64,000 bases of DNA, from positions 3,348,001 through 3,412,000 of the forward strand of contig NZ_CP109090.1 of NCBI RefSeq assembly GCF_035917575.1. The letters are read 5' to 3'. The notes beneath the pieces are model-generated. The model saw only the letters and a program-made list of their open reading frames with translations, was not told where the DNA came from and searched no databases. Position 1 is the stretch's first letter. The number at the start of each line of letters is the position of its first letter. This stretch comes from Streptomyces sp. NBC_01788 (lineage in GTDB: Bacteria > Actinomycetota > Actinomycetes > Streptomycetales > Streptomycetaceae). This document shows positions 52,922 to 61,407 of the stretch, piece after piece. A program made the translations under genes and the position numbers.

Positions 52922-52948
52922 TCCTGTCATGGGAATCCCATAGCAGGA
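52922..52948. promoter_or_regulatory. 27-bp palindrome between the HATPase and XRE genes
   Basis: The core ATGGGAATCCCAT (52929-52941) is a perfect palindrome around one base. Outer arms TCCTG (52922-52926) and CAGGA (52944-52948) extend the symmetry. It lies 70 bp past the HATPase start and about 135 bp before the XRE start and is a strong operator candidate for the XRE protein. Confidence 0.6.
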
Positions 52949-53083
52949 TCTCCCACAAAGGGATTTCACCAATGTGGGTGACGTGCTTCGGATTCACGTC
53001 CGATTCAGTGAGGCGGCCCATAAAGTCGGCGCGTTGGCTTGCGCAAGGGCCGGAGGAATCGGCTCGAGGAGAGGATCGGCGAC

Positions 53084-53956
53084 ATGACCGCTACGCAGAC
53101 GGGACCGGCCGGCCGCATGCAGATCGCGCGGGGGCTGATCTCACTGCGCGAACGATGCGGGCTCACGCAGACTCAAGTCGCCGAAAGAGCGGGCGTCAGC
53201 ACCACAACGGTCAGCAGGTACGAGACGTGGCAGGACCGGGCCCGCATCCGGTGGGCAACGGTCAAGGCCTTGGCCGATGCCTGCGAGGCGACCACCCAGG
53301 AACGCGAGGCCCTCGTGCTCATCGCCAAGTCGCAAGCCGACGGCTGGTGGGTGGGAAACGGTGCCGTGCCGGAGTGGATGGACCCGCTTGTATCGTTCGA
53401 GTACGCAGCCGCGTACGAGCATGTGTTCGCGAACTCCGTTGTGCCAGGCCTGCTACAGACGCCTGAGTACGCCCTCGCCATCCATCAGGCCCGCGAGGTG
53501 CGCAGTTCCAACGAAGAGATCGAGCGAATGGTGCAGGCCCGGATCCAGCGCCAGAGCATTCTGACTCGCGCCCCGGCACTGCACCTGTGGGTGGTCCTCG
53601 ACGAGGCGGTCCTGCACCGCACCGTAGGCGACACTGACGTCATGCGCCGCCAGCTCTCCCACCTTCAGGAGATGGCCGACAGCCCCCACATCGACATCCA
53701 GATCCTCCCGTTCAGCGCCGGTGCGCACGCGGCAGGAGCCGGGCACTTCGTACTCCTCGGACGGGACGCCGAACGAGAACACCTCAGCTCGATGGCCGTC
53801 GTATACATCGAGATGCGCCGACGTGGCCTCTACCTCGACGACGCGGACGACGTGGGCGCCTACAAACTCACTTTCGACTACCTTCGTTCCCAGGCCGCCG
53901 ACCCGGCCACCTCAGCACACCTCATCGCGACAGCTAGACAGGAGTTGAAGTCGTGA
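53084..53956 (+). CDS. XRE-family regulator with DUF5753 (second WhiJ-like)
   Basis: The protein has 290 residues from the ATG at 53084, with GAGGAGAGG upstream. The HTH is RCGLTQTQVAERAGVSTTTV then SRYETW (about residues 25-65). DUF5753 follows with VVPGLLQTPEYALAIHQARE near residue 125. It differs clearly in sequence from the regulator at 3838-4689, so this is not a recent duplication but a second member of the same system class. It overlaps the DUF397 gene by four bases and is divergent from its HATPase. Confidence 0.9.
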   Translation: MTATQTGPAGRMQIARGLISLRERCGLTQTQVAERAGVSTTTVSRYETWQDRARIRWATVKALADACEATTQEREALVLIAKSQADGWWVGNGAVPEWMDPLVSFEYAAAYEHVFANSVVPGLLQTPEYALAIHQAREVRSSNEEIERMVQARIQRQSILTRAPALHLWVVLDEAVLHRTVGDTDVMRRQLSHLQEMADSPHIDIQILPFSAGAHAAGAGHFVLLGRDAEREHLSSMAVVYIEMRRRGLYLDDADDVGAYKLTFDYLRSQAADPATSAHLIATARQELKS

Positions 53957-54159
53957 CCGGCATAGCCACCTCCCCAACTCGGCCCGCGCCTCCGGCCTGG
54001 ATCAAGAGCAGCTACAGCGGAGGGGAGGGCAACGAGTGCGTCGAGGTAGCGTTCCGGGACAGAGCTACCGTCATCCGCGACTCGAAAGCCCCCACACGAG
54101 GCGCCCTGTCCGTACCACGTACCGCCTTCGTGGCGTTCATTGAGGCACTGAAGCGGTAA
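53953..54159 (+). CDS. DUF397 small protein (second copy)
   Basis: The protein has 68 residues from a GTG overlapping the XRE stop. DUF397 signatures: AWIKSSYSGGEGNECVEVAF and TVIRDSKAPTRGALSVP. It is expected to work with the XRE/DUF5753 protein upstream, as in WhiJ-like systems. No membrane or signal segment. Confidence 0.9.
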   Translation: MTGIATSPTRPAPPAWIKSSYSGGEGNECVEVAFRDRATVIRDSKAPTRGALSVPRTAFVAFIEALKR

Positions 54160-54405
54160 CGAATCATTGAGCTGTTGAATCAACACCGTGCCCACTGCGG
54201 GGGGCCGTTGCGTCCTGATCTATCAGCGGACCGAGAACAACAAGCACCACACCACACGCAAATGAAGTATTGGCTCGATAAGTTCCGGCATCCAGGCGGG
54301 CGCCACAAAGTTTGAGTATGCGTACGCCCACCTGCTCGCAATGATCTCCGCCAGGCCCAGAGGTGCCATCTCATGGAACCCCGGACACCTGTCTAAGGCA
54401 GGAAA

Positions 54406-54675
54406 TCAATTTAGCCCGACGACTATCTCCACAATGATCCCAGCCGCGCCGAGAACCGCAATGCCGCCCCCCACAAAGCGCAGTAGGCGAGGTGTGGCAG
54501 TGCCGACGAGTCCAAACATAACCGAGGACGTCAAATGATAGAAACGCTCCGCAGCTCCCTTCCAGTTAAAGACAAGAACCAGCCCACCGATCAACAGGAC
54601 TCCGCAGATTAGAACAGAGGCGGGATCTGTAGTCGACGAAGCGCGTCCAGCTTGCGACATGAATACCGTGTTCAT
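54406..54675 (-). CDS. Small two-helix membrane protein, candidate immunity protein
   Basis: The protein has 89 residues and matches no family I recognise. Two hydrophobic segments (SVLICGVLLIGGLVLVF at ~20-36 and LRFVGGGIAVLGAAGIIVEI at ~65-84) flank a short polar loop (NWKGAAERFYHLTSS). It sits directly downstream of the RHS gene at 54742-61050 on the same strand, the place where immunity genes normally lie, and is similarly AT-rich. A small membrane immunity protein suits a membrane-acting toxin tip; this is inference. A hairpin lies between the two genes, and the ribosome site (GAGG, ~13 bases upstream) is weak. Confidence 0.65.
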   Translation of the reverse strand: MNTVFMSQAGRASSTTDPASVLICGVLLIGGLVLVFNWKGAAERFYHLTSSVMFGLVGTATPRLLRFVGGGIAVLGAAGIIVEIVVGLN

Positions 54676-54700
54676 ATCTATTAGATTACCTCGCTCCGGT

Positions 54701-54732
54701 GGGCCGCCGGCGAGGGGTGGTGCCGGCGGCCC
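54701..54732 (-). terminator. Hairpin between the RHS toxin and its putative immunity gene
   Basis: A perfect 11-bp stem (GGGCCGCCGGC / GCCGGCGGCCC) with a 10-base loop, 9 bases past the RHS stop on the minus strand. It may reduce read-through or protect the toxin mRNA 3' end; if it terminates, the downstream gene needs its own promoter. Confidence 0.6.
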
Positions 54733-54741
54733 AGCGGTATG

Positions 54742-57700
54742 TTAGCGCCAATCCAGCGTGAAGAGTTTTCCGATGCGCGTATTGTGCGAGGTGGTCAGGC
54801 CGCCTTCGACGCCCAAACCGGTGCCCACACCTACGGTCGTCGCCCCTACGGGTTCACCACGACTATTTCGAGCACCGATCGCACGTTCATGACTACCCGA
54901 CACCGCTACGCCGAAGGCGGCAGTGAGGGTCCCACCCCATCCGTCCCCTCGGAGTTGCTCGAAATCAGTTGCATTGCTACCCATGAGGCCTACCCCAAGA
55001 TTCGCCCCCACCGATGGCGTCTCACTTCCCTTGCTGAAACTGAGGCCATAGTCAGTCTTGCCGTCCGCTCGGGTTGTACTCAGCAGGCAGACAGAAGCTG
55101 TTACTCCTAGTCCAAGGCCAGCTGAACCGCTGAGACAGATGCCTGTTGTGTCACCTGCGAAATATGCGTCCCAGATCTTTTTGGACTTCCCAGTCACAGA
55201 ATTCCAGGCTATCTTAATAGCCCCCCTAATTCCTTCCTTCTTGCGCCGCTCGGCTTCAACCTTTGCTCGTGCAACGGCTTGCGCTTTGGCTCGCGCGTCG
55301 GCCTGGGCTTTGGCTCGGGCTTGCGCCTTCGAGTCGTTTGTCTTCTTGTAAGCTGCGCCGCTTCCGCTCGGCCTTGTGAGACCTCCGCCGTTGCGCTTGC
55401 GAGCCGTATCGCGATTCTTTACGGTTTTGACTCCGCCGTGATTACCACTGTCGATCCAGCCGCCACTGTCGCCCTCAAAGATCCTTTTACCATCGGGATC
55501 GCTGTAAGTGACCGGCTTGTTGTGGGCGTAGCTGTAGGCGTTCATCTGGGCCGGGTCGTCGATATCGTTGATCGGGTCGACGGAGAGGAAGCGGCCGAGG
55601 GCGGGGTCGTATTCGCGGGCGCCGAGATGGGTCAGGCCGGTGGGGTCTGTTGTGCCGCCGACGAAGCCGCGGGTGCCGGGGATGGTTTCGGCTTGCTGGG
55701 AGCGTATCTCGCCGAAGGGGAGTTGCTTGCGGCGGGTGACGGCAAGGGTGGTCATGGCGACAGCGGCCATGGCGGTGCCTTGGTGGTCGGGCAGGAGGAA
55801 GGAGAAGCCGCTGCTGGTGCGGACAGCGACGGTCTGGCCCTCGTGGGTGTAGTAACGGACGCCTTCCTTGGTCCCGTTCGGCTTGATCTTGAGTTCGTTG
55901 CCGCCGGGCAGGGTGAGGGTCTGAGTGCCGTCTGCGTCCTTGGCAATGAAACGGTTGCCGTCGGAGTCGTACTGGTAACTGGTGGTCTTGCCGTTCTCGG
56001 TGAGGGTGGCGAGGTGTCCTTCGTCGTCCCAGGTGAGGTTCTGGGTGGTGGCGCCGATGGTGCGCTTGGTGGTGTTGCCTGCGGCGTCGTAGACGAAGGT
56101 GCTGGTGCGGCCGTTGTTGGCGCCACCCTTGACGGTGGCGGTCTGGACGGCATGCGGCAAGCCCGTGGTGGGGGTGTTATGGGTGTAGCTGGTGGTGGCG
56201 TCGGAGCCCACCAGCGCGCCGGTGCCGTGGTCGGTCTGCTCGGTGCGGTTGCCCACGACGTCGTACTTGAACGACTGCCAGTAGGCGTCCGGGCCGCCAA
56301 CCGTGCTAGCCGACGGCTGGGTGGAGCAGTCGATCTTCGCGGTCCACGCCTCAGTCAGCTGGCCCAGGGGGTTGTTGGTGAAGCACTGGGTGTCCACGGT
56401 CCTGCCGGCGTCCTGGCCGCTGGCAGTGGTGATGCCGGTGATGTTGCCCGCGTCGTCGTAGGCATAGCTGACGTCGTCGATGCGCTGGGGAGCCAGATCA
56501 CGGTCGGTGGTCTGCCGGGTCAGGCGGCCGGTGAACGCGTCGTAGACCTGTGTCTTGTAGACCTTCTTGCCCAAGGTGCCGAATTCGGTGCGCACCGGGC
56601 GGGAGAAGACGTCGTGGCTGGTGGCGTTGACGAGGGTGACGGCGCCGGCGGTGGTCTTCTGCGGGAGGTTGCCCTCGCCGTAGACGGTGGTCTGGCGCTC
56701 GCTGGGCAGATTTCCGACCGCCGGGTGCCTGATCCACTCCTGCTGACCGGTGTAGATGTTGTAGCCGTAGGTCCAGGTGTGAGTGCCGGCCATGGCACCG
56801 GCTTCGGCGGGAATGGTGACCGTGTTGGAGGTGGGCTGGTAGGCGTCGTTGTAGGTATCGACGGCGGAGACGTACTGCTTGCCGCCGATATAGCGAATGC
56901 TGCTGGCCAGCTGACCCTTCGCGACGCTGTCGTAGGTCCACTCCGCCAGGAGAGTGTTGCCCTTCTTCAGCGCGGTCGTGCGACCGAGTTCGTCATAGAC
57001 GGTGCTCAGGGTGATGCCGCGGGCGTCCGTGACGGTAACCGGGTTGCCGAGCTTGTCATAGGTGGTGTGGCTCTTGCCCTTGTCGGGGTCATCCACGTCG
57101 GTCTGCTGGCCGCGGGCGTCGAAGCTGTACCGCCAGACGTTGCCCGCCGGGTCGGTGACGGTCAGCGGTTCGTCCCACTTGCCGTAGGTGTAGTGGGTCT
57201 TCTGTGAGGTGGTACGGGTTGCGTCGGTGTATTCGAGGCGGTCGGTGGCGCGCCCGCGTGCATCATTGATGACCGTGGTGGCGGTGCCGCCCTTGGGCGG
57301 GATCGCCGTGGTGCGGTCACCGTCGTAGATCGTCTGACTGCGGTATTTCTCGTCGCCGTAGGTGTGGGCGATTGAGTAAGTTGTGCGGTCCAGGCCGTCG
57401 TACACGTTCTCCACCATCGCCGGCACCTTGTTGTCCGGCGCATTCACCAGGCTCGTGGACGGTGCACCGTCGGCGTAGTACGCCGCGTAGGACTTCCAGG
57501 CGTTGCCGCGGGTGTCGTACAGCGTCTCGGTCACGATCCGGTTCGCTGTGCCGATCGCCGGGCTCTGGGTCTCACAGGGGCGCAGCAGGCCGTCGAAGAG
57601 CTGGTAGCTGGTGGCGTACGAGCCATCGTACTGGAGCGATTTGGTCGCCACGGCGTTAGCGACGGTCCTGGAGATGGTGTAGCTGTATTCGGTCGAGGGC

Positions 57701-60700
57701 TGGGCGGGGTGGTCGGTCTTGGCCCAGCCGGGGTTCCACACCTGCCGCGTGCGGCCCAGACCGTCGTAGGTGGCGTCGGCCCGCTTGCCGTTGGCGTCGA
57801 TCACTGCAGTGGTCACGCCGCGCGCCGGGTCGTACTCGGTCTTGATGGTCTGGTCGAGTGTGTTGGTCTCGGTCTTCGAGGTGGGTGCCTCGATCGTGGT
57901 CGGCGTGTACTTGGTGATGGTCGTGTTGTCGTCCGCGTCGGTCTCGGTCAGCTGACGGCCGTGCTGGTCGTGGGTGTGGCGGGCGGTGGTCAGGTAGCCG
58001 GTGCCCTTGTCGTCCTGTTCCTCCAGGCGCGTCATGTCGCCCTTGGTGGGCTTGGCGTCCAGGCTGGTGGCACCGTCGTAGTAGTGCCGTTCGACGGAGA
58101 TCAGGTCCGCGGGCAGCTGCGGTGTCTTGTCGCAAGCGACTGCAACCGTCCGTTCCTCCTTGATCAGGTCGAGGATGTTCACCGCTGTGTTGCGGGCATA
58201 GCTGGTGGTGGTGCACTCCTCGTCGCCTGTCTTGGCGATGTCGCCGAGGTCCGACTCGGTCAGGACCAGGCCGTAGTCGTCGAAGGTGCGCAAGGTTCGG
58301 GTAGTGCGCCAGGTGTTGCCGACGGCTGTGCGGGTCTTCTCTTCCTGCGTGCCGGTGGCATAGGCGTTCAGGGCTGGCAGGCCACTGCGTGACTGGGTTG
58401 CAGTGGCTTTGCTGCGCCAGGGGGTGTAGCTGGTGGTGGATTCCAGCTTGCCGCCGTCGCCGTTGAAGGCGGCCTCTTCCCGGATCAGGCCGGCGAAGGC
58501 GCGGTGGTCGGTCACCTTGACGCCTTCGTGGTCGATGACCTCAGCAGCGTCGATGCCGCGGAAGTAGCGGTACTCCTTCAGTGTCTGCTTGGTCGAGGCA
58601 GGACTGCCCGTGCGGACCTGGACGCGGCCATATCCCTTGCGGTCACCATAGGTGAGGTACTTGGCCTTGGTGAACTCGTCCTCGTCCTTCTCCCAGGTCA
58701 TCCCGTCCAGATAGCTGTAGTCGGTCTCCTTCACCGGCGCACCGCCGGTGTTGTCCGACTCCAGAACCTGGGTGACGACATAGGTGTGGAACCAGTCCAG
58801 GTACGGCTCGTAGTCGGCTGCCGGGGCCTCTGGCGGGGACCAGATCACCGGATAACAGCGACGCTGGTTCGAAGACGGCGTGGGCATGTCGCCGACCTTG
58901 CAGTCGGGTTCGGAGTAGGTGACACCGATGGTGCCGCCGGTCTCGGTGTCGATGCCGTAGATGCGGTAACGCACCAGCGGGGGAACAGGATCGGCCTTAC
59001 CGCCGGTGGTGGTGGCACCCTCGACTCGGTTGGCGAGTTGCTTACCCAGGAAGGTGACCGCCGGCAGAGTGACGTCACCGGTACCGGTGTGGCCGGTGCG
59101 GGTGATCGACGCCAGCCACAGCGCGGGAGCGGAGCCGTCGCCGGTGGAGGGGAACTCGTGGGTCAGCTTCCAGGTGTCGACCGGCTTGTAGATGCCGCTC
59201 GTCAGGATGGAGGTGTCGAGCTGGGTGAGCCGCTTGCGGGTCCAGAACGACGGCGAGTAGCGGTCCTTGCATTCCTCGCCCGACTTGCAGTACCGGTCGA
59301 ACGGCACGTCGGGCCAGTTCTTGGCGTGGCTCGCGTCGAAGGTCCCACAGTCGCTCAGGCACCGCTCGGAGACGGTGAAGTCGACCCGGCCGGCAGCTTT
59401 GCTGCTGTACACGCTGTTGGAACGCAGGCCGTAGTCGATGTGGTCCAGGTAGCCGCCCCGGTCGTACACGGCGGCCGTGGAGGCACCGGTGTCGGGATTG
59501 ACATTGCGACCGTAGTAGTTGGTCTCCTTAGCCCAGTAGTAGGCCATCGCGTCGGAGTGCGGGTTGACGACGTAGTCGAGGTTCCACCGCCATGCCTGCT
59601 GGCACCAGGAGTCCTTGAACTCTGTGGCGTGGCACGGCTCCCCGCTCTGGTTGCCGAATACGGGAACCGTCCAGGTCGAGTTGGTCTCCGTCTTGCCGCT
59701 GGTCCAGCCGGGCAGGCGGTTGTAGCCGAAGTAGTACTGCGTGCCGTCCGGCGTGGTGACCTTCCAGTACTCGCCATCGTTGTCGCCGTTGCCACGGTCG
59801 CTACTGGTGAGCTTGTCGATCTTGGTACCGTCGTCGCTCTCCAGGTGCCACTCACCCGTGGTGTCGTCCTTGACCAGCACGCTGGACTGACCGTTCAGGT
59901 TGAGGACCGCGTTGTCCTTCTTCCAGCACAGGTCGCCGCTCTTGTCGGTGCCATTGCCGTCCTTGGTATCGGCGGAGCAGGACACGTAGCGGCGCTCGAT
60001 GTAACCAGGTTCCATGGACCAGCCGTCGCCGATCCAGTTGGCCTGGTTGTTCGTCGCCGCGGTACGCCCGTCGACTGCCTGGGAGGAGTAGGACAGGCTC
60101 AGATCCGGTTGGGCCCCGCCGGGCACGTCCGGGGTGTCGATGCCATAGTCCCAGGAGAAGCCACCGCTGGAGCCGCCAGACGTCCAGGACGCCGACGGGG
60201 CGAGCGAGGTGGCCGTGAAGTTGCCCGACGCGCCCGAGGCGGCGGCGGTGGCGGCCAGAAGGACGGTGCCGTCACTCGCCGTCAGACCACTGGCCGAACG
60301 TGTCATGGCGGGCGCCTTCAACACCGGTCCGGTCGACGACGTGTCATCCGCCGCGCCGACAGCGACAGAGGCCGACAGCGTCGCAGCCTTGACGTCGTTG
60401 TCGCTCTCCAAAGCGGTCAGGCTGCGGCAGTCGTTGGCCTGAGGCGTGGTCAGCACGCACTGTGGCAGGCGGTGCAGCGTCAGGCGCGAGGCCCAGTCGC
60501 CACCGTAGGCGTGCTGGAAACCCGAGAAGTCGAGCGTGACATCGACTGCGCCCTTGTCCCCCTGAAGGGGGCGTACCGCTAGGAGCACACCGGTGATGCC
60601 GGCAGCCTTGGCGGCCTTCTGGTCCAACACCTGTATCTGCACGCGGCGCTGAGTCAGCTCACCTGCCTGGGCCTCATTCCTGCCCTTGCCATGATGAGAG

Positions 60701-61050
60701 GCCACCCGCAGCGGAAGCGTGCCAGCCTTCGCCTTGACCGCACCGCTGCCGGGGACGGTGACCGTGGCGGTGCCCGGCTCGGGCCAGGCCGACCTCGGTG
60801 CCGCCTTCCACCGGTGCGTCGCAGTCTGGTCCGGCTTGGACAGCCGGTGCTTGTCCGCCGAAGCGACAGGTACCGGATCCGGGTGCTTCAGCTTGGCCAG
60901 CGACAGCTCCGCCGCTGCAGCCACAGGACCGCCCAGCAGGCTGGCGATGAGGTAGGCCACCAGCGAGAAGGCAATCCACCTCACCGCCCGCACCCGTCTG
61001 CCGATCCGACGGCCTGAACGGCGTATGGAATTCACCCGCAAACCGGACAC
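54742..61050 (-). CDS. RHS polymorphic toxin with SpvB-like N-terminus and glycine-rich tip
   Basis: About 2,102 residues from the GTG at 61050 (GGGGGG just upstream; TTG at 61053 also possible). An Arg-rich N-terminus and hydrophobic segment (AFSLVAYLIASLLGG, ~25-40) suggest export. Next come a beta-rich region, a SpvB-like part (FSWDYGIDTPDVPGGAQPDL, WIGDGWSMEPGYIERRY), long YD repeats, and the RHS core LGAREYDPALGRFLSVDP ending PVTYSDPDGK near residue 1856. The tip (~1860-2102) has an Ala/Lys/Arg coiled stretch (RAKAQADARAKAQAVARAK), then a Gly/Ser-rich domain (CLSGSAGLGLGVTASVCLLS, VGANLGVGLMGSNA, GVGTGLGVEGGLTTSHN). I recognise no nuclease motif; the tip is AT-richer than the core. Immunity candidate: 54406-54675. 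Confidence 0.88.
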   Translation of the reverse strand: MSGLRVNSIRRSGRRIGRRVRAVRWIAFSLVAYLIASLLGGPVAAAAELSLAKLKHPDPVPVASADKHRLSKPDQTATHRWKAAPRSAWPEPGTATVTVPGSGAVKAKAGTLPLRVASHHGKGRNEAQAGELTQRRVQIQVLDQKAAKAAGITGVLLAVRPLQGDKGAVDVTLDFSGFQHAYGGDWASRLTLHRLPQCVLTTPQANDCRSLTALESDNDVKAATLSASVAVGAADDTSSTGPVLKAPAMTRSASGLTASDGTVLLAATAAASGASGNFTATSLAPSASWTSGGSSGGFSWDYGIDTPDVPGGAQPDLSLSYSSQAVDGRTAATNNQANWIGDGWSMEPGYIERRYVSCSADTKDGNGTDKSGDLCWKKDNAVLNLNGQSSVLVKDDTTGEWHLESDDGTKIDKLTSSDRGNGDNDGEYWKVTTPDGTQYYFGYNRLPGWTSGKTETNSTWTVPVFGNQSGEPCHATEFKDSWCQQAWRWNLDYVVNPHSDAMAYYWAKETNYYGRNVNPDTGASTAAVYDRGGYLDHIDYGLRSNSVYSSKAAGRVDFTVSERCLSDCGTFDASHAKNWPDVPFDRYCKSGEECKDRYSPSFWTRKRLTQLDTSILTSGIYKPVDTWKLTHEFPSTGDGSAPALWLASITRTGHTGTGDVTLPAVTFLGKQLANRVEGATTTGGKADPVPPLVRYRIYGIDTETGGTIGVTYSEPDCKVGDMPTPSSNQRRCYPVIWSPPEAPAADYEPYLDWFHTYVVTQVLESDNTGGAPVKETDYSYLDGMTWEKDEDEFTKAKYLTYGDRKGYGRVQVRTGSPASTKQTLKEYRYFRGIDAAEVIDHEGVKVTDHRAFAGLIREEAAFNGDGGKLESTTSYTPWRSKATATQSRSGLPALNAYATGTQEEKTRTAVGNTWRTTRTLRTFDDYGLVLTESDLGDIAKTGDEECTTTSYARNTAVNILDLIKEERTVAVACDKTPQLPADLISVERHYYDGATSLDAKPTKGDMTRLEEQDDKGTGYLTTARHTHDQHGRQLTETDADDNTTITKYTPTTIEAPTSKTETNTLDQTIKTEYDPARGVTTAVIDANGKRADATYDGLGRTRQVWNPGWAKTDHPAQPSTEYSYTISRTVANAVATKSLQYDGSYATSYQLFDGLLRPCETQSPAIGTANRIVTETLYDTRGNAWKSYAAYYADGAPSTSLVNAPDNKVPAMVENVYDGLDRTTYSIAHTYGDEKYRSQTIYDGDRTTAIPPKGGTATTVINDARGRATDRLEYTDATRTTSQKTHYTYGKWDEPLTVTDPAGNVWRYSFDARGQQTDVDDPDKGKSHTTYDKLGNPVTVTDARGITLSTVYDELGRTTALKKGNTLLAEWTYDSVAKGQLASSIRYIGGKQYVSAVDTYNDAYQPTSNTVTIPAEAGAMAGTHTWTYGYNIYTGQQEWIRHPAVGNLPSERQTTVYGEGNLPQKTTAGAVTLVNATSHDVFSRPVRTEFGTLGKKVYKTQVYDAFTGRLTRQTTDRDLAPQRIDDVSYAYDDAGNITGITTASGQDAGRTVDTQCFTNNPLGQLTEAWTAKIDCSTQPSASTVGGPDAYWQSFKYDVVGNRTEQTDHGTGALVGSDATTSYTHNTPTTGLPHAVQTATVKGGANNGRTSTFVYDAAGNTTKRTIGATTQNLTWDDEGHLATLTENGKTTSYQYDSDGNRFIAKDADGTQTLTLPGGNELKIKPNGTKEGVRYYTHEGQTVAVRTSSGFSFLLPDHQGTAMAAVAMTTLAVTRRKQLPFGEIRSQQAETIPGTRGFVGGTTDPTGLTHLGAREYDPALGRFLSVDPINDIDDPAQMNAYSYAHNKPVTYSDPDGKRIFEGDSGGWIDSGNHGGVKTVKNRDTARKRNGGGLTRPSGSGAAYKKTNDSKAQARAKAQADARAKAQAVARAKVEAERRKKEGIRGAIKIAWNSVTGKSKKIWDAYFAGDTTGICLSGSAGLGLGVTASVCLLSTTRADGKTDYGLSFSKGSETPSVGANLGVGLMGSNATDFEQLRGDGWGGTLTAAFGVAVSGSHERAIGARNSRGEPVGATTVGVGTGLGVEGGLTTSHNTRIGKLFTLDWR

Positions 61051-61407
61051 CAATCCCCCCAGAGGATGTTCACAAAGATGAAGATCGTTCGGAACCTAAC
61101 ACCAATTCGATCGATTCCCATAGGCGAGAACCGGCATTTTCGGCCAGCCTGGCAACATTCCTTCGATCCCCGCCTCGAAGCAAAAAGTATTGCCCTACCC
61201 CTCGCCGCATCCCGCGAAACCTTGCATGTGACCTGCACAAACACTGAACCTGGCCACCAGAGAACCTAAATTCAAACAAACGGAGCAAGTATCAATAGTC
61301 GGACATGCGGGCTTTGATTGATCTTGCTGCACCAGGCCAGGAAGCAGAGAATGAGTCGGGTTGTAAGGTGCGCGAAAACACGTGTAGAACCTGTAATGGG
61401 GGGCGCA
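61051..61407. other. Divergent intergenic region, RHS toxin / secreted FG-GAP protein
   Basis: 357 bp, distinctly AT-richer than the flanking genes, presumably with the promoters of both. No clear operator, RNA gene or additional open frame was recognised. Confidence 0.4.

Noticed and set aside
54742..60582. Several long + strand open frames opposite the third RHS gene
   Set aside because: They show Val/Gly/Arg-rich antisense composition without domains; the minus strand has the RHS core and YD repeats.
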